Shown here: piece after piece, positions 17,043 through 24,909 of the stretch | Layout of the letters: each line of letters opens with the position of its first letter | Numbering within the stretch: position 1 is the stretch's first letter | From: DASRHY01 sp035650275 | Lineage (GTDB): Bacteria > Actinomycetota > Actinomycetes > Propionibacteriales > Kribbellaceae | Length of the DNA stretch: 64,000 nt | Direction of reading: 5' to 3' | NCBI GenBank assembly: GCA_035650275.1 | Contig: DASRHY010000069.1 | Span: 35,730 to 99,729 of the forward strand | Notes under the pieces: generated by a model | Seen by the model: only the letters and a program-made list of their open reading frames with translations | Databases searched by the model: none | Told to the model about the DNA's origin: nothing | Position numbers and translations under genes: made by a program

Positions 17043-19054
17043 GGCAGCACCGCCTCCACCGTGGTGCCGCCCCCGGGCGGGCTGAGCACCCGGAACGTGC
17101 CGCCGAGTGCGGCGACCCGGTCGGACAGCCCGGCCAGTCCGGATCCGGTCGCGACCCGAGCACCTCCCAGGCCGTCGTCGGTGACCCGGACCCGTAGCTG
17201 CCCGTCGGTCTGCGCCACCTTCAGTACGACGGTGCGCGCGGCCGCGTGCTTGAGTGTGTTCGCGACTGCCTCGCTGGCCACGTAGTACGCCGTGGTGGTC
17301 AGCTCGTCGGGCAGCGAACCGTTCGCCTGGATGTCCAGCTCTACCGGAATCGGCACCTTGCTGGTCAGGTTGCTGAGCGCCGGGCCCAGCCCGTCGTCCA
17401 GGCTGCTCGGCCGCAGTCCGTGCGCGACCTGCCGCAGCTCGGCGACCGCGGTCGCGAGCTCGGCGACCGTGGTGTCGAGCAGCCCGTCGACATCGACTGC
17501 GCCGTCCACATCCCGCTGAGCCAGTTGCTGCTGGTCCAGATGTCGCTGGGCCAGCCGCAGCGACATGCCGAGCGAGACCAGCCGCTGCTGGGCACCATCG
17601 TGCAGGTCGCGTTCCAGCTTGCGCCGCTCGGCATACGAGACCCTCAGCAGTCTGGCCCGGCCGGCGTCCGCGGCGTCCAGCGCGGCGCGCAGCTCGAGCC
17701 GGAGCCGGACCACCTCGACCAGCAGAGCCGAGGCGTCGGCGATCTCGCGGGCGAGCGGCGCCGGACAGCCCCGGCTGAAGGTGATCGCGCCGATCTCGTC
17801 GTCGCCGATCAGAACCGGCGTCGCGCCCGCGCCCGTACGACGGTCGTTGCCGGCCGCATCGACCATCGCGGTGCCGCCGGGCATCCGGTAGCCGACCCGC
17901 AGATCGGGATCGGCCATCGCGGCCCGCAGCACCGGCTCCAGCTCCTCCGGCCGGGCAATGCCGGCGTGGGCCCGGCGGCGCAGGTCCTCGATCGCGGCGA
18001 GGGTGCCGCGCCGCACCGGGTACAGCTTCTCGTCGACCTTGCGTTGCAGCCGGTTGCGCAGCGGGCTGAGCAGCACCGCACAGATCGCGGTCGCCGCGGC
18101 CGCGGCGATGGTCGAGTCGCCCGGAACCACCAGACCGCTGACGAACGTGGCAACGGTCAGCACGCTCAGCAGCGCGGCACTGACCAGTCCGTAGGTGATC
18201 GTGCCGCTCAGCACCCGGTCGACGTCGTACAGGTCGTGGCGCAGCATTGCGATCGCGGTGGCGGTCGGGATGCCGACGTACATCGCGGCGAGGCCGACCA
18301 CGACCAGGTCGGCATCTCCCAGCAGCAGGTAGCTGGTCCAGCACAGCAGCAGTGTCGCCGGCACGGTCAGGCCGGCGACCACGAGCCACTTCAGCCGGTC
18401 GCGACCGACCGCGTCGGCGGTCCGGCGCCGCCGGAACAGCGACACCGCGGACGCCACCAGCAGGCCGAGGAACAGCGGCAGCATGGCGATCGCGAGCGGT
18501 GCGGCCCACTGGTGCGTGCCGAGCGGCCGCGGCACGTCGTCGTACGGAGCCGGATAGGGACCGGGCGACATCGCGACGAGCACCGTGAAGGCGACCGGCA
18601 CCGTGAGCAGGCCGGCGGCGACCATCCGCCAGCGCGGTGACGGTAGCCGGCCGTCGGGGAACAGCAGTGCGAGCAGCGCCACCGGTACGTACAGCCACAT
18701 CCAGCTGCCCTCGGAGAAGGCCGCCAGCTGGTCCGCCCCGGCGACCGTCAGGGTGTACGTCTCCGAGGCCGAGCTCAGGATGAGGAAGGCACCGGTCCAG
18801 GCCAGCACGGCACCGACGAGGTTGGCCGGATGCCGGCGCGTGACGAGCAGGCCGAGCACGACGGCGTACAGGCCGATCACCGCGCCGGCCACGAACGAGG
18901 CGGTGCCGCCCGCGTCCGACCCGTCGCGCAGAGCCACGCCGCCGAGGCCGGTCGCTACCAGGGCGACGGCCGCGGCCGCGACGGCGAGCACCCGCGGGAG
19001 GGTCACGTACTCACGGTAGATCCGCAGGCCGGTCCGGGACCCCTGTGCTGGCAC
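17030..19054 (-). CDS. Membrane sensor histidine kinase (HisKA_3/NarL-type)
   Basis: 674 residues. The N-terminal ~330 residues contain about eight to ten hydrophobic membrane segments, including a seven-helix-like bundle with LFPDGRLPSPRW. A short GAF-like stretch follows. The dimerisation domain has the phospho-acceptor motif ERDLHDGAQQRLVSLGM, and the HATPase domain has ASEAVANTLKHAAAR and VTDDGLGGA, with a GSGLAGLSDRVAALGG lid. The start is GTG 19054 without a visible Shine-Dalgarno, so the true start is uncertain. The stimulus is unknown; the many membrane helices suggest an envelope signal. Confidence 0.92.
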   Translation of the reverse strand: MPAQGSRTGLRIYREYVTLPRVLAVAAAAVALVATGLGGVALRDGSDAGGTASFVAGAVIGLYAVVLGLLVTRRHPANLVGAVLAWTGAFLILSSASETYTLTVAGADQLAAFSEGSWMWLYVPVALLALLFPDGRLPSPRWRMVAAGLLTVPVAFTVLVAMSPGPYPAPYDDVPRPLGTHQWAAPLAIAMLPLFLGLLVASAVSLFRRRRTADAVGRDRLKWLVVAGLTVPATLLLCWTSYLLLGDADLVVVGLAAMYVGIPTATAIAMLRHDLYDVDRVLSGTITYGLVSAALLSVLTVATFVSGLVVPGDSTIAAAAATAICAVLLSPLRNRLQRKVDEKLYPVRRGTLAAIEDLRRRAHAGIARPEELEPVLRAAMADPDLRVGYRMPGGTAMVDAAGNDRRTGAGATPVLIGDDEIGAITFSRGCPAPLAREIADASALLVEVVRLRLELRAALDAADAGRARLLRVSYAERRKLERDLHDGAQQRLVSLGMSLRLAQRHLDQQQLAQRDVDGAVDVDGLLDTTVAELATAVAELRQVAHGLRPSSLDDGLGPALSNLTSKVPIPVELDIQANGSLPDELTTTAYYVASEAVANTLKHAAARTVVLKVAQTDGQLRVRVTDDGLGGARVATGSGLAGLSDRVAALGGTFRVLSPPGGGTTVEAVLPCGS

Positions 19055-19151
19055 GGAGATCAGGTCGGGTGGCAGCCACGATGCCTCGCGTGGCCCGCCT
19101 CGGCCACGGTGGGCGGGTCAGGAACTCCCGTACTTCTGGAGGCTGGTCACC

Positions 19152-19883
19152 ATGACCACTACCACTGCTGGTGCGCGAAAGGTCACCGTGCGCCGCGAAC
19201 CGCGCGACCTGCGCCGGTTCTGGCGGCTGCTGATCGCCATCGCGCTGCCGATCGGGCCGCTCGGCGTGACGGTCGCGCGCGGCATCATGCCGTACTGGAC
19301 CAACGACGACGGGCGCACCATCGTCGAGAAGTCCGCCGCACATCCGGATCTGCTGAACGCGAGCGCCTGGATGATGCTGGTGCTCTTCCCTCCGTTGCTG
19401 CTGGGGATGCTCGTTCTCGGGTACGTCGCCCGCCGGGGCGCCCCGGTGCTCGCCACCGTCGGCGCCGGGCTGAGCTTCCTCGCGTACGCCGACTGGGGTG
19501 TCGCCGGTGACAGCGACTACACCATCCTGACCATGCACGATGCGGGCTTCGACGTCGACACGATCTACCGGGTCGTCGACGCCGGCTACGCGCATCCGGT
19601 CGCGACGGTCAGCGGTCTCGGCTGGGTGGCCGGGCACATCCTCGGCATGATCCTGCTCGGCATCGCGCTGTACCGGGCGCGGGTGGTGGCGCGCTGGGTC
19701 GGCATCGCGCTGGCGGTGTCGCAGCCGATCCACCTGATCTCGGCGATCATCGTGCCGAGCCGGCTGCTGGACGTGACGCTGGGCTGGGGGCTCACGACAG
19801 TGGGGTTCGTGATGGTCTCGGCCGCGATCGCGCGGATGCCGGACGACGAATGGGACCTGCGGCCGGTCCGCGTGCGGGAATAG
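19152..19883 (+). CDS. Hypothetical multi-pass membrane protein
   Basis: 243 residues with about six hydrophobic segments (around 25-45, 75-95, 100-120, 155-175, 185-205, 210-230) after a basic N-terminus. No enzyme motif is visible. It is divergent from the two-component pair with ~97 bases between starts, which makes it a plausible target of that system. Family not recognised. Confidence 0.75.
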   Translation: MTTTTAGARKVTVRREPRDLRRFWRLLIAIALPIGPLGVTVARGIMPYWTNDDGRTIVEKSAAHPDLLNASAWMMLVLFPPLLLGMLVLGYVARRGAPVLATVGAGLSFLAYADWGVAGDSDYTILTMHDAGFDVDTIYRVVDAGYAHPVATVSGLGWVAGHILGMILLGIALYRARVVARWVGIALAVSQPIHLISAIIVPSRLLDVTLGWGLTTVGFVMVSAAIARMPDDEWDLRPVRVRE

Positions 19884-19990
19884 CGGCCCGATTCGCGCCG
19901 TTGACGGTGACAGTGGCACAATCGTGCGTTGGTTCCGGTTCACCTCCGCGTCCGCGGGGGACCCGGGCCGCCTTTGACTCGAGGAGACCC

Positions 19991-20197
19991 ATGAAGAGCG
20001 ACATCCACCCGACCTACGTGGAGACCACGGTCACCTGTACCTGTGGGAACACGTTCACCACGCGCTCGACGGCGGAGAACGGCATCATTCATGCCGACGT
20101 CTGCTCGAACTGCCACCCGTTCTACACCGGCAAGCAGAAGATTCTGGACACCGGTGGTCGGGTCGCGCGCTTCGAGAAGCGTTACGCCAAGAAGTAG
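19991..20197 (+). CDS. rpmE: 50S ribosomal protein L31, zinc-binding form
   Basis: 68 residues. Cys16, Cys18, Cys38 and Cys41 (CTCGNTF and CSNCHPFYTG) form the zinc site, so this is the C+ type used when zinc is plentiful; C- paralogues elsewhere often replace it under Zur control. GAGGAG precedes the ATG. It stands ahead of prfA, the usual order in many bacteria (rpmE-prfA-prmC), but a strong hairpin separates the two. Confidence 0.97.
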   Translation: MKSDIHPTYVETTVTCTCGNTFTTRSTAENGIIHADVCSNCHPFYTGKQKILDTGGRVARFEKRYAKK

Positions 20198-20204
20198 CTG
20201 GCTT

Positions 20205-20250
20205 ACGGCGCCGGTCCTGCGAACCCCACGAGGTTCGGGACCGGCGCCGT
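20205..20250 (+). terminator. Strong hairpin terminator after rpmE
   Basis: ACGGCGCCGGTCC (20205-20217) pairs perfectly with GGACCGGCGCCGT (20238-20250). The stem extends inward through CGAACC/GGTTCG after a two-base bulge. There is no T-run, as common for actinobacterial terminators. Confidence 0.8.
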
Positions 20251-20268
20251 TGCGTTGTCACGGCCACC

Positions 20269-20330
20269 GAGTGTGTGTTCACGAATCGCCAGCGGACCGG
20301 CCGGATTCCTGGCGATTCGTGAACACACTC
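20269..20330 (+). repeat. Large inverted repeat in the prfA leader
   Basis: GAGTGTGTGTTCACGAATCG-CCAG (24 bases from 20269) and CTGGCGATTCGTGAACACAC-TC (22 bases ending 20330) pair perfectly except for two extra bases on the left arm; the loop is 16 bases. The right arm ends only 3-4 bases before the GAGGAG ribosome binding site of prfA. It follows the rpmE terminator by 18 bases. It could be a second terminator, a translational control hairpin, or a mobile palindromic element. Confidence 0.85.
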
Positions 20331-20347
20331 GATGAGGAGAGGCGCGG

Positions 20348-21427
20348 ATGTTCGAGGCGGTCGAGGGGTTGAAGGCGGAGTACGCCGAGCTGGAACGGCA
20401 GATGGCGGACCCGGCGCTGCACTCTGACCAGACGGTGGCGCGCAGGGTCGGTAAGCGGTACGCCGGGCTGGCGCCGATCGTCCGCACGTACGACGAGTGG
20501 CTGCGGACCGCGGGCGACATCGAGGCCGCGCGCGAGCTCGCGGGGGAGGACCCGGCGTTCGCCGAGGAGGCGACCCGGCTGGAGCACCGGCGCGAGGAGC
20601 TCGCCGAGAAGCTGCGGTTCTTGCTGGTCCCGCGGGACCCGGGCGACGACAAGGACGCGCTCCTGGAGATCAAGGCCGGCGAGGGCGGTGACGAGTCCGC
20701 GCTGTTCGCCGGCGACCTGCTCAAGATGTACCTCAAGTATGCCGAGTCGCAGGGCTGGAAGACCGAGGTGCTGGACGCCGCCGAGTCCGACCTCGGCGGG
20801 TACAAGTCGGTCACCGTCGCGGTGAAGGCGAAAGGTACGCCGGAGCCGGGCGACGCGCCGTACGCGAAGCTCAAGTTCGAGGGTGGCGTGCACCGGGTGC
20901 AGCGGGTGCCGGTGACCGAGTCGCAGGGCCGGATCCACACCTCGGCCGCCGGCGTGCTGGTGCTGCCGGAGGCCGAGGAGGTGGACGTCGAGGTCGACCA
21001 GAACGACCTGCGGATCGACGTCTTCCGTTCCTCCGGCCCGGGCGGTCAGAGCGTCAACACCACCGACTCCGCGGTCCGGATCACGCACCTGCCGACCGGG
21101 ATCGTGGTCTCGATGCAGAACGAGAAGTCTCAGCTGCAGAACCGGGAGCAGGCGATGCGAGTGCTGCGCGCCCGGCTGCTCGCGGCGGCCCAGGAGGAGG
21201 CCGAGAAGGAGGCCGCGGACGCCCGCCGGTCGCAGATCCGCACCGTCGACCGGTCCGAGCGGATCCGCACCTACAACTTCCCGGAGAACCGGATCTCCGA
21301 CCACCGGGTCGGGTACAAGGCGTACAACCTCGACCACTTCCTCGGCGGTGAGCTGGCGCCGGTGGTCCAGGCTCTCACCGAGGCCGATCTCGCCGAGCGC
21401 CTGGCCGCTGTCGACACCACGTCATGA
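20348..21427 (+). CDS. prfA: Peptide chain release factor 1
   Basis: 359 residues; releases peptides at UAA and UAG. The GGQ catalytic loop (SSGPGGQSVNTTDSAVRITH) and the family region RIRTYNFPENRISDHRVGYK are intact. Its Gln is the methylation target of PrmC, encoded next with a 4-bp overlap. GAGGAG precedes the ATG, adjacent to a large palindrome. Confidence 0.97.
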   Translation: MFEAVEGLKAEYAELERQMADPALHSDQTVARRVGKRYAGLAPIVRTYDEWLRTAGDIEAARELAGEDPAFAEEATRLEHRREELAEKLRFLLVPRDPGDDKDALLEIKAGEGGDESALFAGDLLKMYLKYAESQGWKTEVLDAAESDLGGYKSVTVAVKAKGTPEPGDAPYAKLKFEGGVHRVQRVPVTESQGRIHTSAAGVLVLPEAEEVDVEVDQNDLRIDVFRSSGPGGQSVNTTDSAVRITHLPTGIVVSMQNEKSQLQNREQAMRVLRARLLAAAQEEAEKEAADARRSQIRTVDRSERIRTYNFPENRISDHRVGYKAYNLDHFLGGELAPVVQALTEADLAERLAAVDTTS

Positions 21428-22260
21428 CCGCCGCGCGGACCGTCGTCGCCGGTGCCGAGCAGGTGCTGGCGGCGGCCGGTGTCGAGTCACCCGGGTACGA
21501 CGCGGCCGAGCTGCTCGCGCACGTGTGCGGCACCACCCGGAGCCGGCTCACGCTGCTGGACGTGACCGCCGAGCAGCAGGCGGCGTACGCCGAGCTGGTG
21601 AAGCGCCGCGCGGCCCGCGAGCCGCTGCAGCACCTGACGGGTACGGCGGCATTCCGGTACCGGGAGCTGGCCATCGGTCCGGGTGTGTTCGTTCCGCGGC
21701 CGGAGACCGAGGTGATGGTCGGCTGGGTGCTGGAACGCCTGACAGGTGCGGATCGGCCGCTGGTCGTCGACCTGTGCGCCGGGTCGGGCGCGATCGCGGG
21801 TGCGATCGCGACGGAGCATCCGGGCAGCGTCGTGCACGCAGTGGAGAAGTCGGCCGAGGCCTGTGTCTGGGCCCGGCACAACCTGGTCGGCACCGGTGTC
21901 ACTTTGCATGAGGGAGACATCGACGACTGCCTGCGGGAGCTGGACGGACAGGTCGACGTGGTCGTCGCCAACCCGCCGTACATCCCGCTGGCGGCGTGGG
22001 AGTCGGTCGCCGCCGAGGCGCGTGACTACGACCCGGCGCTGGCCCTGTGGTCCGGCGACGACGGGCTGGACGCGATCCGTGTGGTGGCCGCGACCGCCGC
22101 CAGGCTGTTGAAGCGGGGCGGCTGGTTCGCCTGCGAGCACGCCGACGTCCAGGGTGAGTCGGCGCCCGCTGTGTTCGCGGCCACCGGCGACTTCGCCGCG
22201 GTGCGCGACCAGCCCGACCTGGCCGGCCGGGCCCGGTTCGCCACCGGCCGGCGGATCTGA
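21424..22260 (+). CDS. prmC: Release factor glutamine methyltransferase
   Basis: 278 residues; methylates the GGQ glutamine of release factors using SAM. It has an N-terminal helical substrate domain, then the SAM-binding VVDLCAGSGAIAGAIA and the catalytic NPPY motif (VVANPPYIPLAAW). The ATG overlaps the prfA stop (ATGA). In many actinobacteria tsaC/sua5 and wecA follow directly; here ~2.6 kb with a decayed regulator, a lipoprotein and a deaminase gene intervenes. Confidence 0.96.
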   Translation: MTAARTVVAGAEQVLAAAGVESPGYDAAELLAHVCGTTRSRLTLLDVTAEQQAAYAELVKRRAAREPLQHLTGTAAFRYRELAIGPGVFVPRPETEVMVGWVLERLTGADRPLVVDLCAGSGAIAGAIATEHPGSVVHAVEKSAEACVWARHNLVGTGVTLHEGDIDDCLRELDGQVDVVVANPPYIPLAAWESVAAEARDYDPALALWSGDDGLDAIRVVAATAARLLKRGGWFACEHADVQGESAPAVFAATGDFAAVRDQPDLAGRARFATGRRI

Positions 22261-22300
22261 GGTAGTTCTCGAGCGCGCCGCCGACGCGCTGCGCTACCTC
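22259..22300. terminator. Hairpin between convergent prmC and the tetR remnant
   Basis: Nested inverted repeats GAGGTAG (22259-22265) / CTACCTC (22294-22300) and AGCGCG (22272-22277) / CGCGCT (22285-22290) overlap the prmC stop codon. The symmetry would allow use in both directions. Confidence 0.65.
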
Positions 22301-22307
22301 GACGAGC

Positions 22308-22695
22308 TCAGCCAGCCGTCGCCATCGCCAGCGCGACCATCGCGACGACGGCCTCGGCGTCCGACACGCCCTGGTCCACGCACAGCGACCGCCAGGTCGG
22401 GAACGCCGCCGCGTGTCCGAGCACCGCACCGACCCGGCGTCGCCGCGCGCCGCGGACCCGGAACGGCGCCAGCAGCAGGCCGCGCCAGTAGAGGTCCCGG
22501 GCCGCGAGCCGTTCGCGCTGGCTCGCGGGCATCGCGGCACGGTCACGGTGCGACAGCGCGAGCATGTCCTGGCCGTCGCGGTAGAAGCGGTACAGGTCGG
22601 TCAGCGCCGCGCGCAGCCGTCCCTCCGGGTCGCCACCTTGCTCCACGCCTCCGGGTCGGGCGGCACCTGCTGGGCGAGGTACGGCCTGCGGCTGC
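22308..22695 (-). pseudogene. TetR-family regulator remnant lacking its DNA-binding domain
   Basis: The C-terminal ligand-binding domain of a TetR regulator is recognisable: DLYRFYRDGQDMLALSHRDR, then LLLAPFRVRGARRRRVGAVL and AFPTWRSLCVDQGVSDAEAV. Just upstream YLAQQVPPDPEAWSKV sits in another frame; restoring one G near 22640 would join it to GDPEGRLRAALTDLY. The helix-turn-helix part is absent: the remnant begins right at the stop codon of the upstream lipoprotein gene. Thus the gene is both truncated and frameshifted. A caller might report only a 112-residue hypothetical protein (22308-22646). Confidence 0.65.
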
Positions 22696-23673
22696 CTACT
22701 CGTAGGTGACCAGCTCGGGACGAGGACGTAGCGCGAGCACCTGCGCGGGGGTCATCAGCTTCCCGCGCCGAGCGTCCTCGTCGTAGAACAGCTTGAAGCC
22801 CGCGTGCACGCCGGGTGCCAAGTCCGGGGTGAGCTTGCGCCAGGTGGAGATCTTGTCCGTCATGTGCCCGATGCCGTCGATGGACTTGACCACGACCACG
22901 CCGGGGTGCTTCTTCAGCGCCTTCTCGTTCGAGACGACCCGTCGGGAAAGCTGGTGGAACACGAACACCTTCTCCGGCAGGTCGTGCCGGGTGACCAGGC
23001 CGCCCAGGTACGCCGCGATCGTGTCCAGCTCGGCGCCGCTGGTGCGGCCGAACACCCGGCCCGGCACCTGGCCGGGGCCGACCGCCCACTCCGGGTCGAA
23101 GGCCAGCCCGACGTCGGGCATCGACAGCCACCTCTCGTACCGCTTGATCTCGCGCAGCGGGTTCGCCCGGCCCGGTTGCACGTCGAGCAGCAGCAGCATC
23201 CGGTGCCTGCGGGCGACGGCCAGGTAGCGGTCCACTTCGGCGTCGTCGACCCGGCTGCGGTACATGCCGTCCGCGCCGCCCTTGGCCTGGGCGAGGACCA
23301 CGATCAGCTCCATCACCGGCAGCGGCACCCGGCCGGAGGCGTACGACGTCGCGAGCCGCTCCAGCCGGGCGGCTCGGGCGTCCAGGTCCGAGTCCAGCGG
23401 GCCGAGCGCGGGCGAGCCGGGCAGGCCGACGTACGCGACCAGCTGGTGCCGGGGGAACACGGTCCTTCCGCCGCGGGGCAGTTCGTTCCTCGCCCGGACC
23501 GGCTGGGTCGCGGTCGGCGTCGTGGTTGCGGACGCGCCGACCGGGGGCGGATAGTCCTCGCAGCCGACGATCGCCCCGCAGCACAGCAGGACGGCAGATA
23601 CCGCGTACGTCGGGCGTAACACCTCGCTCAGTCTGCCCTGCCCGCGACCGGACCCGCACATCGCCGCGCGCAT
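22696..23673 (-). CDS. Hypothetical lipoprotein with probable TIM-barrel domain
   Basis: 325 residues from an ATG that overlaps the deaminase stop by one base. A hydrophobic segment ends in AIVGC (Cys at ~38), a lipobox, followed by a Thr/Pro linker. The mature domain alternates strands and helices: VAYVGLPGSPALGPL, MELIVVLAQ, RMLLLLDVQPG, DVGLAFDPEWAV, VFVFHQ, VVVVKSIDG, AGFKLFYDED. This looks like a TIM barrel, perhaps related to glycosidases. I know similar actinobacterial proteins only as hypotheticals. A later start (GTG 23622) would give a shorter, more typical signal peptide. Confidence 0.72.
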   Translation of the reverse strand: MRAAMCGSGRGQGRLSEVLRPTYAVSAVLLCCGAIVGCEDYPPPVGASATTTPTATQPVRARNELPRGGRTVFPRHQLVAYVGLPGSPALGPLDSDLDARAARLERLATSYASGRVPLPVMELIVVLAQAKGGADGMYRSRVDDAEVDRYLAVARRHRMLLLLDVQPGRANPLREIKRYERWLSMPDVGLAFDPEWAVGPGQVPGRVFGRTSGAELDTIAAYLGGLVTRHDLPEKVFVFHQLSRRVVSNEKALKKHPGVVVVKSIDGIGHMTDKISTWRKLTPDLAPGVHAGFKLFYDEDARRGKLMTPAQVLALRPRPELVTYE

Positions 23674-24695
23674 CAGCCGGCGGCGTACCCGTCGATCTCC
23701 GCGAGCAACGCGGCCTTGACGGCGTCGTCGGCGAACGAGTGCCTGACCGCTGCCCGGGCCAGGTCCGCGAGGCCGTGCCCATCCAGACCCAGCAGCCGGG
23801 CCGCGACGGCGTACTCGGTGTTGAGGTCGGTACCGAACATCGGCGGGTCGTCGGAGTTGATCGTCACCTGCACCCCGGCCGCGACCATCACCGGCAATGG
23901 GTGATCGTCCAGCGTCGCGACCGCCCGGGTGGCGACGTTCGATGTCGGGCACACCTCGAGCGGGATCCCGGTGCTCGCAAGGTGCGCGAGCAGGGCGGGG
24001 TCCTGCACCGCCGACGTACCGTGGCCGATCCGCTCGGCGCCGAGCAGTCGGAGCGCGTCCCAGATCGTCTCCGGCCCGGTGGTCTCGCCCGCATGCGGCA
24101 CGCTGTGCAGGCCGGCCGCGCGGGCGGCGTCGAAGAACGGCTGGAACTGCGGTCGCGGTACCCCGATCTCCGGCCCGCCGAGCCCGAACCCGACCAGCCC
24201 GTCCGGCCGCAGCCGGGTCGCCACGTCCAGCGTCGCCTCCGCGGCCGGCAGCCCGTCCTCGCCCGGGATGTCGAAGATCCAGCGCAGCGTGACACCGAGT
24301 TCCTTCTCGGCCGCGGTCCGGGCGTCCTCGATCGCCTCGCAGAACGCCTCCGCCGCGATCCCGCGCGCCATCGACGTGTACGGCGTCACGGTGAGCTCGG
24401 CGTACCGGACCTGCTGCCGGGCCAAGTCCCGGGCGACCTCGTATGTCAGCATCCGCACGTCGTCCGGGGTCCGGATCAGGTCCACCACGGTCAAGTACAG
24501 CTCGACGAAGTGCGCGAAGTCGGAGAAGACGAAGTACGCCGCCAGCTCGGCCGGGTCCGCCGGCACCGCCGACCCCGGGTGCCGTGCGGCCAGCTCGGCT
24601 ACGATCCGCGGCGACGCCGAGCCGACGTGGTGCACGTGCAGCTCAGCCTTTGGCAGTCCGGCTATGAAGGCCGGCAGATCGGATTGTGCGCTCAT
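23673..24695 (-). CDS. Adenosine deaminase-family enzyme (possibly aminodeoxyfutalosine deaminase)
   Basis: 340 residues. Metal and catalytic motifs of the family are present: HVH in ELHVHHVGS (~residues 19-21), HAGE (~194), GHGT and NSDDPPMFGT. The usual HVHLDG is HVHHVGS here, a variant I associate with the actinobacterial subgroup that includes aminodeoxyfutalosine deaminases of the futalosine menaquinone pathway. No other mqn gene lies in the window, so plain adenosine deamination is equally possible. The downstream lipoprotein start overlaps its stop, so the two are one transcript. Confidence 0.82.
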   Translation of the reverse strand: MSAQSDLPAFIAGLPKAELHVHHVGSASPRIVAELAARHPGSAVPADPAELAAYFVFSDFAHFVELYLTVVDLIRTPDDVRMLTYEVARDLARQQVRYAELTVTPYTSMARGIAAEAFCEAIEDARTAAEKELGVTLRWIFDIPGEDGLPAAEATLDVATRLRPDGLVGFGLGGPEIGVPRPQFQPFFDAARAAGLHSVPHAGETTGPETIWDALRLLGAERIGHGTSAVQDPALLAHLASTGIPLEVCPTSNVATRAVATLDDHPLPVMVAAGVQVTINSDDPPMFGTDLNTEYAVAARLLGLDGHGLADLARAAVRHSFADDAVKAALLAEIDGYAAG

Positions 24696-24720
24696 GTGCC
24701 GGAAATCCTACTGAGGCGAG

Positions 24721-24756
24721 GCGGTGCGGGCCCGGCCCGGCCCGAGCCCGCACCGC
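24721..24756. repeat. GC palindrome upstream of the deaminase gene
   Basis: GCGGTGCGGGC (24721-24731) pairs perfectly with GCCCGCACCGC (24746-24756) across a 14-base loop of CCGGC repeats. It lies 26 bases upstream of the deaminase start on the minus strand, next to the larger palindromic element. Confidence 0.7.
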
Positions 24757-24766
24757 CTCCGCCCCA

Positions 24767-24864
24767 CCGCACATTCGCGTGGTTAACCCGCCGAACGGAG
24801 GGTTCGCCCCGGTCATGCGCGGCGATAACCCTCGATTCGCGTGGTTGACCACGCGAATGTGCGG
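24767..24864. repeat. Palindromic intergenic element, copy 1 (98 bp)
   Basis: Left arm 24767-24788 and right arm 24843-24864 are inverted copies of GGTTGACCACGCGAATGTGC-GG (21 of 22 match). Within the right half ATTCGCGTGGT-TG-ACCACGCGAAT (24835-24858) is itself a perfect hairpin, so the core word occurs three times. A diverged copy with arms and interior alignable over its length is at 40635-40730. It fills the divergent intergenic space between the deaminase and tsaC/sua5 genes. It looks like a REP/BIME-style dispersed palindrome. Confidence 0.75.
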
Positions 24865-24909
24865 GGCTCGCGCGGGGGCGCTGGGCCCTCGCTCCGTCCG
24901 GATGGGACG

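Noticed and set aside
14134..17163. 1009-codon minus-strand frame across rho and the response regulator
   Set aside because: It covers two motif-verified genes in other frames and contains only low-complexity Val/Ala/Arg sequence where it opposes rho.
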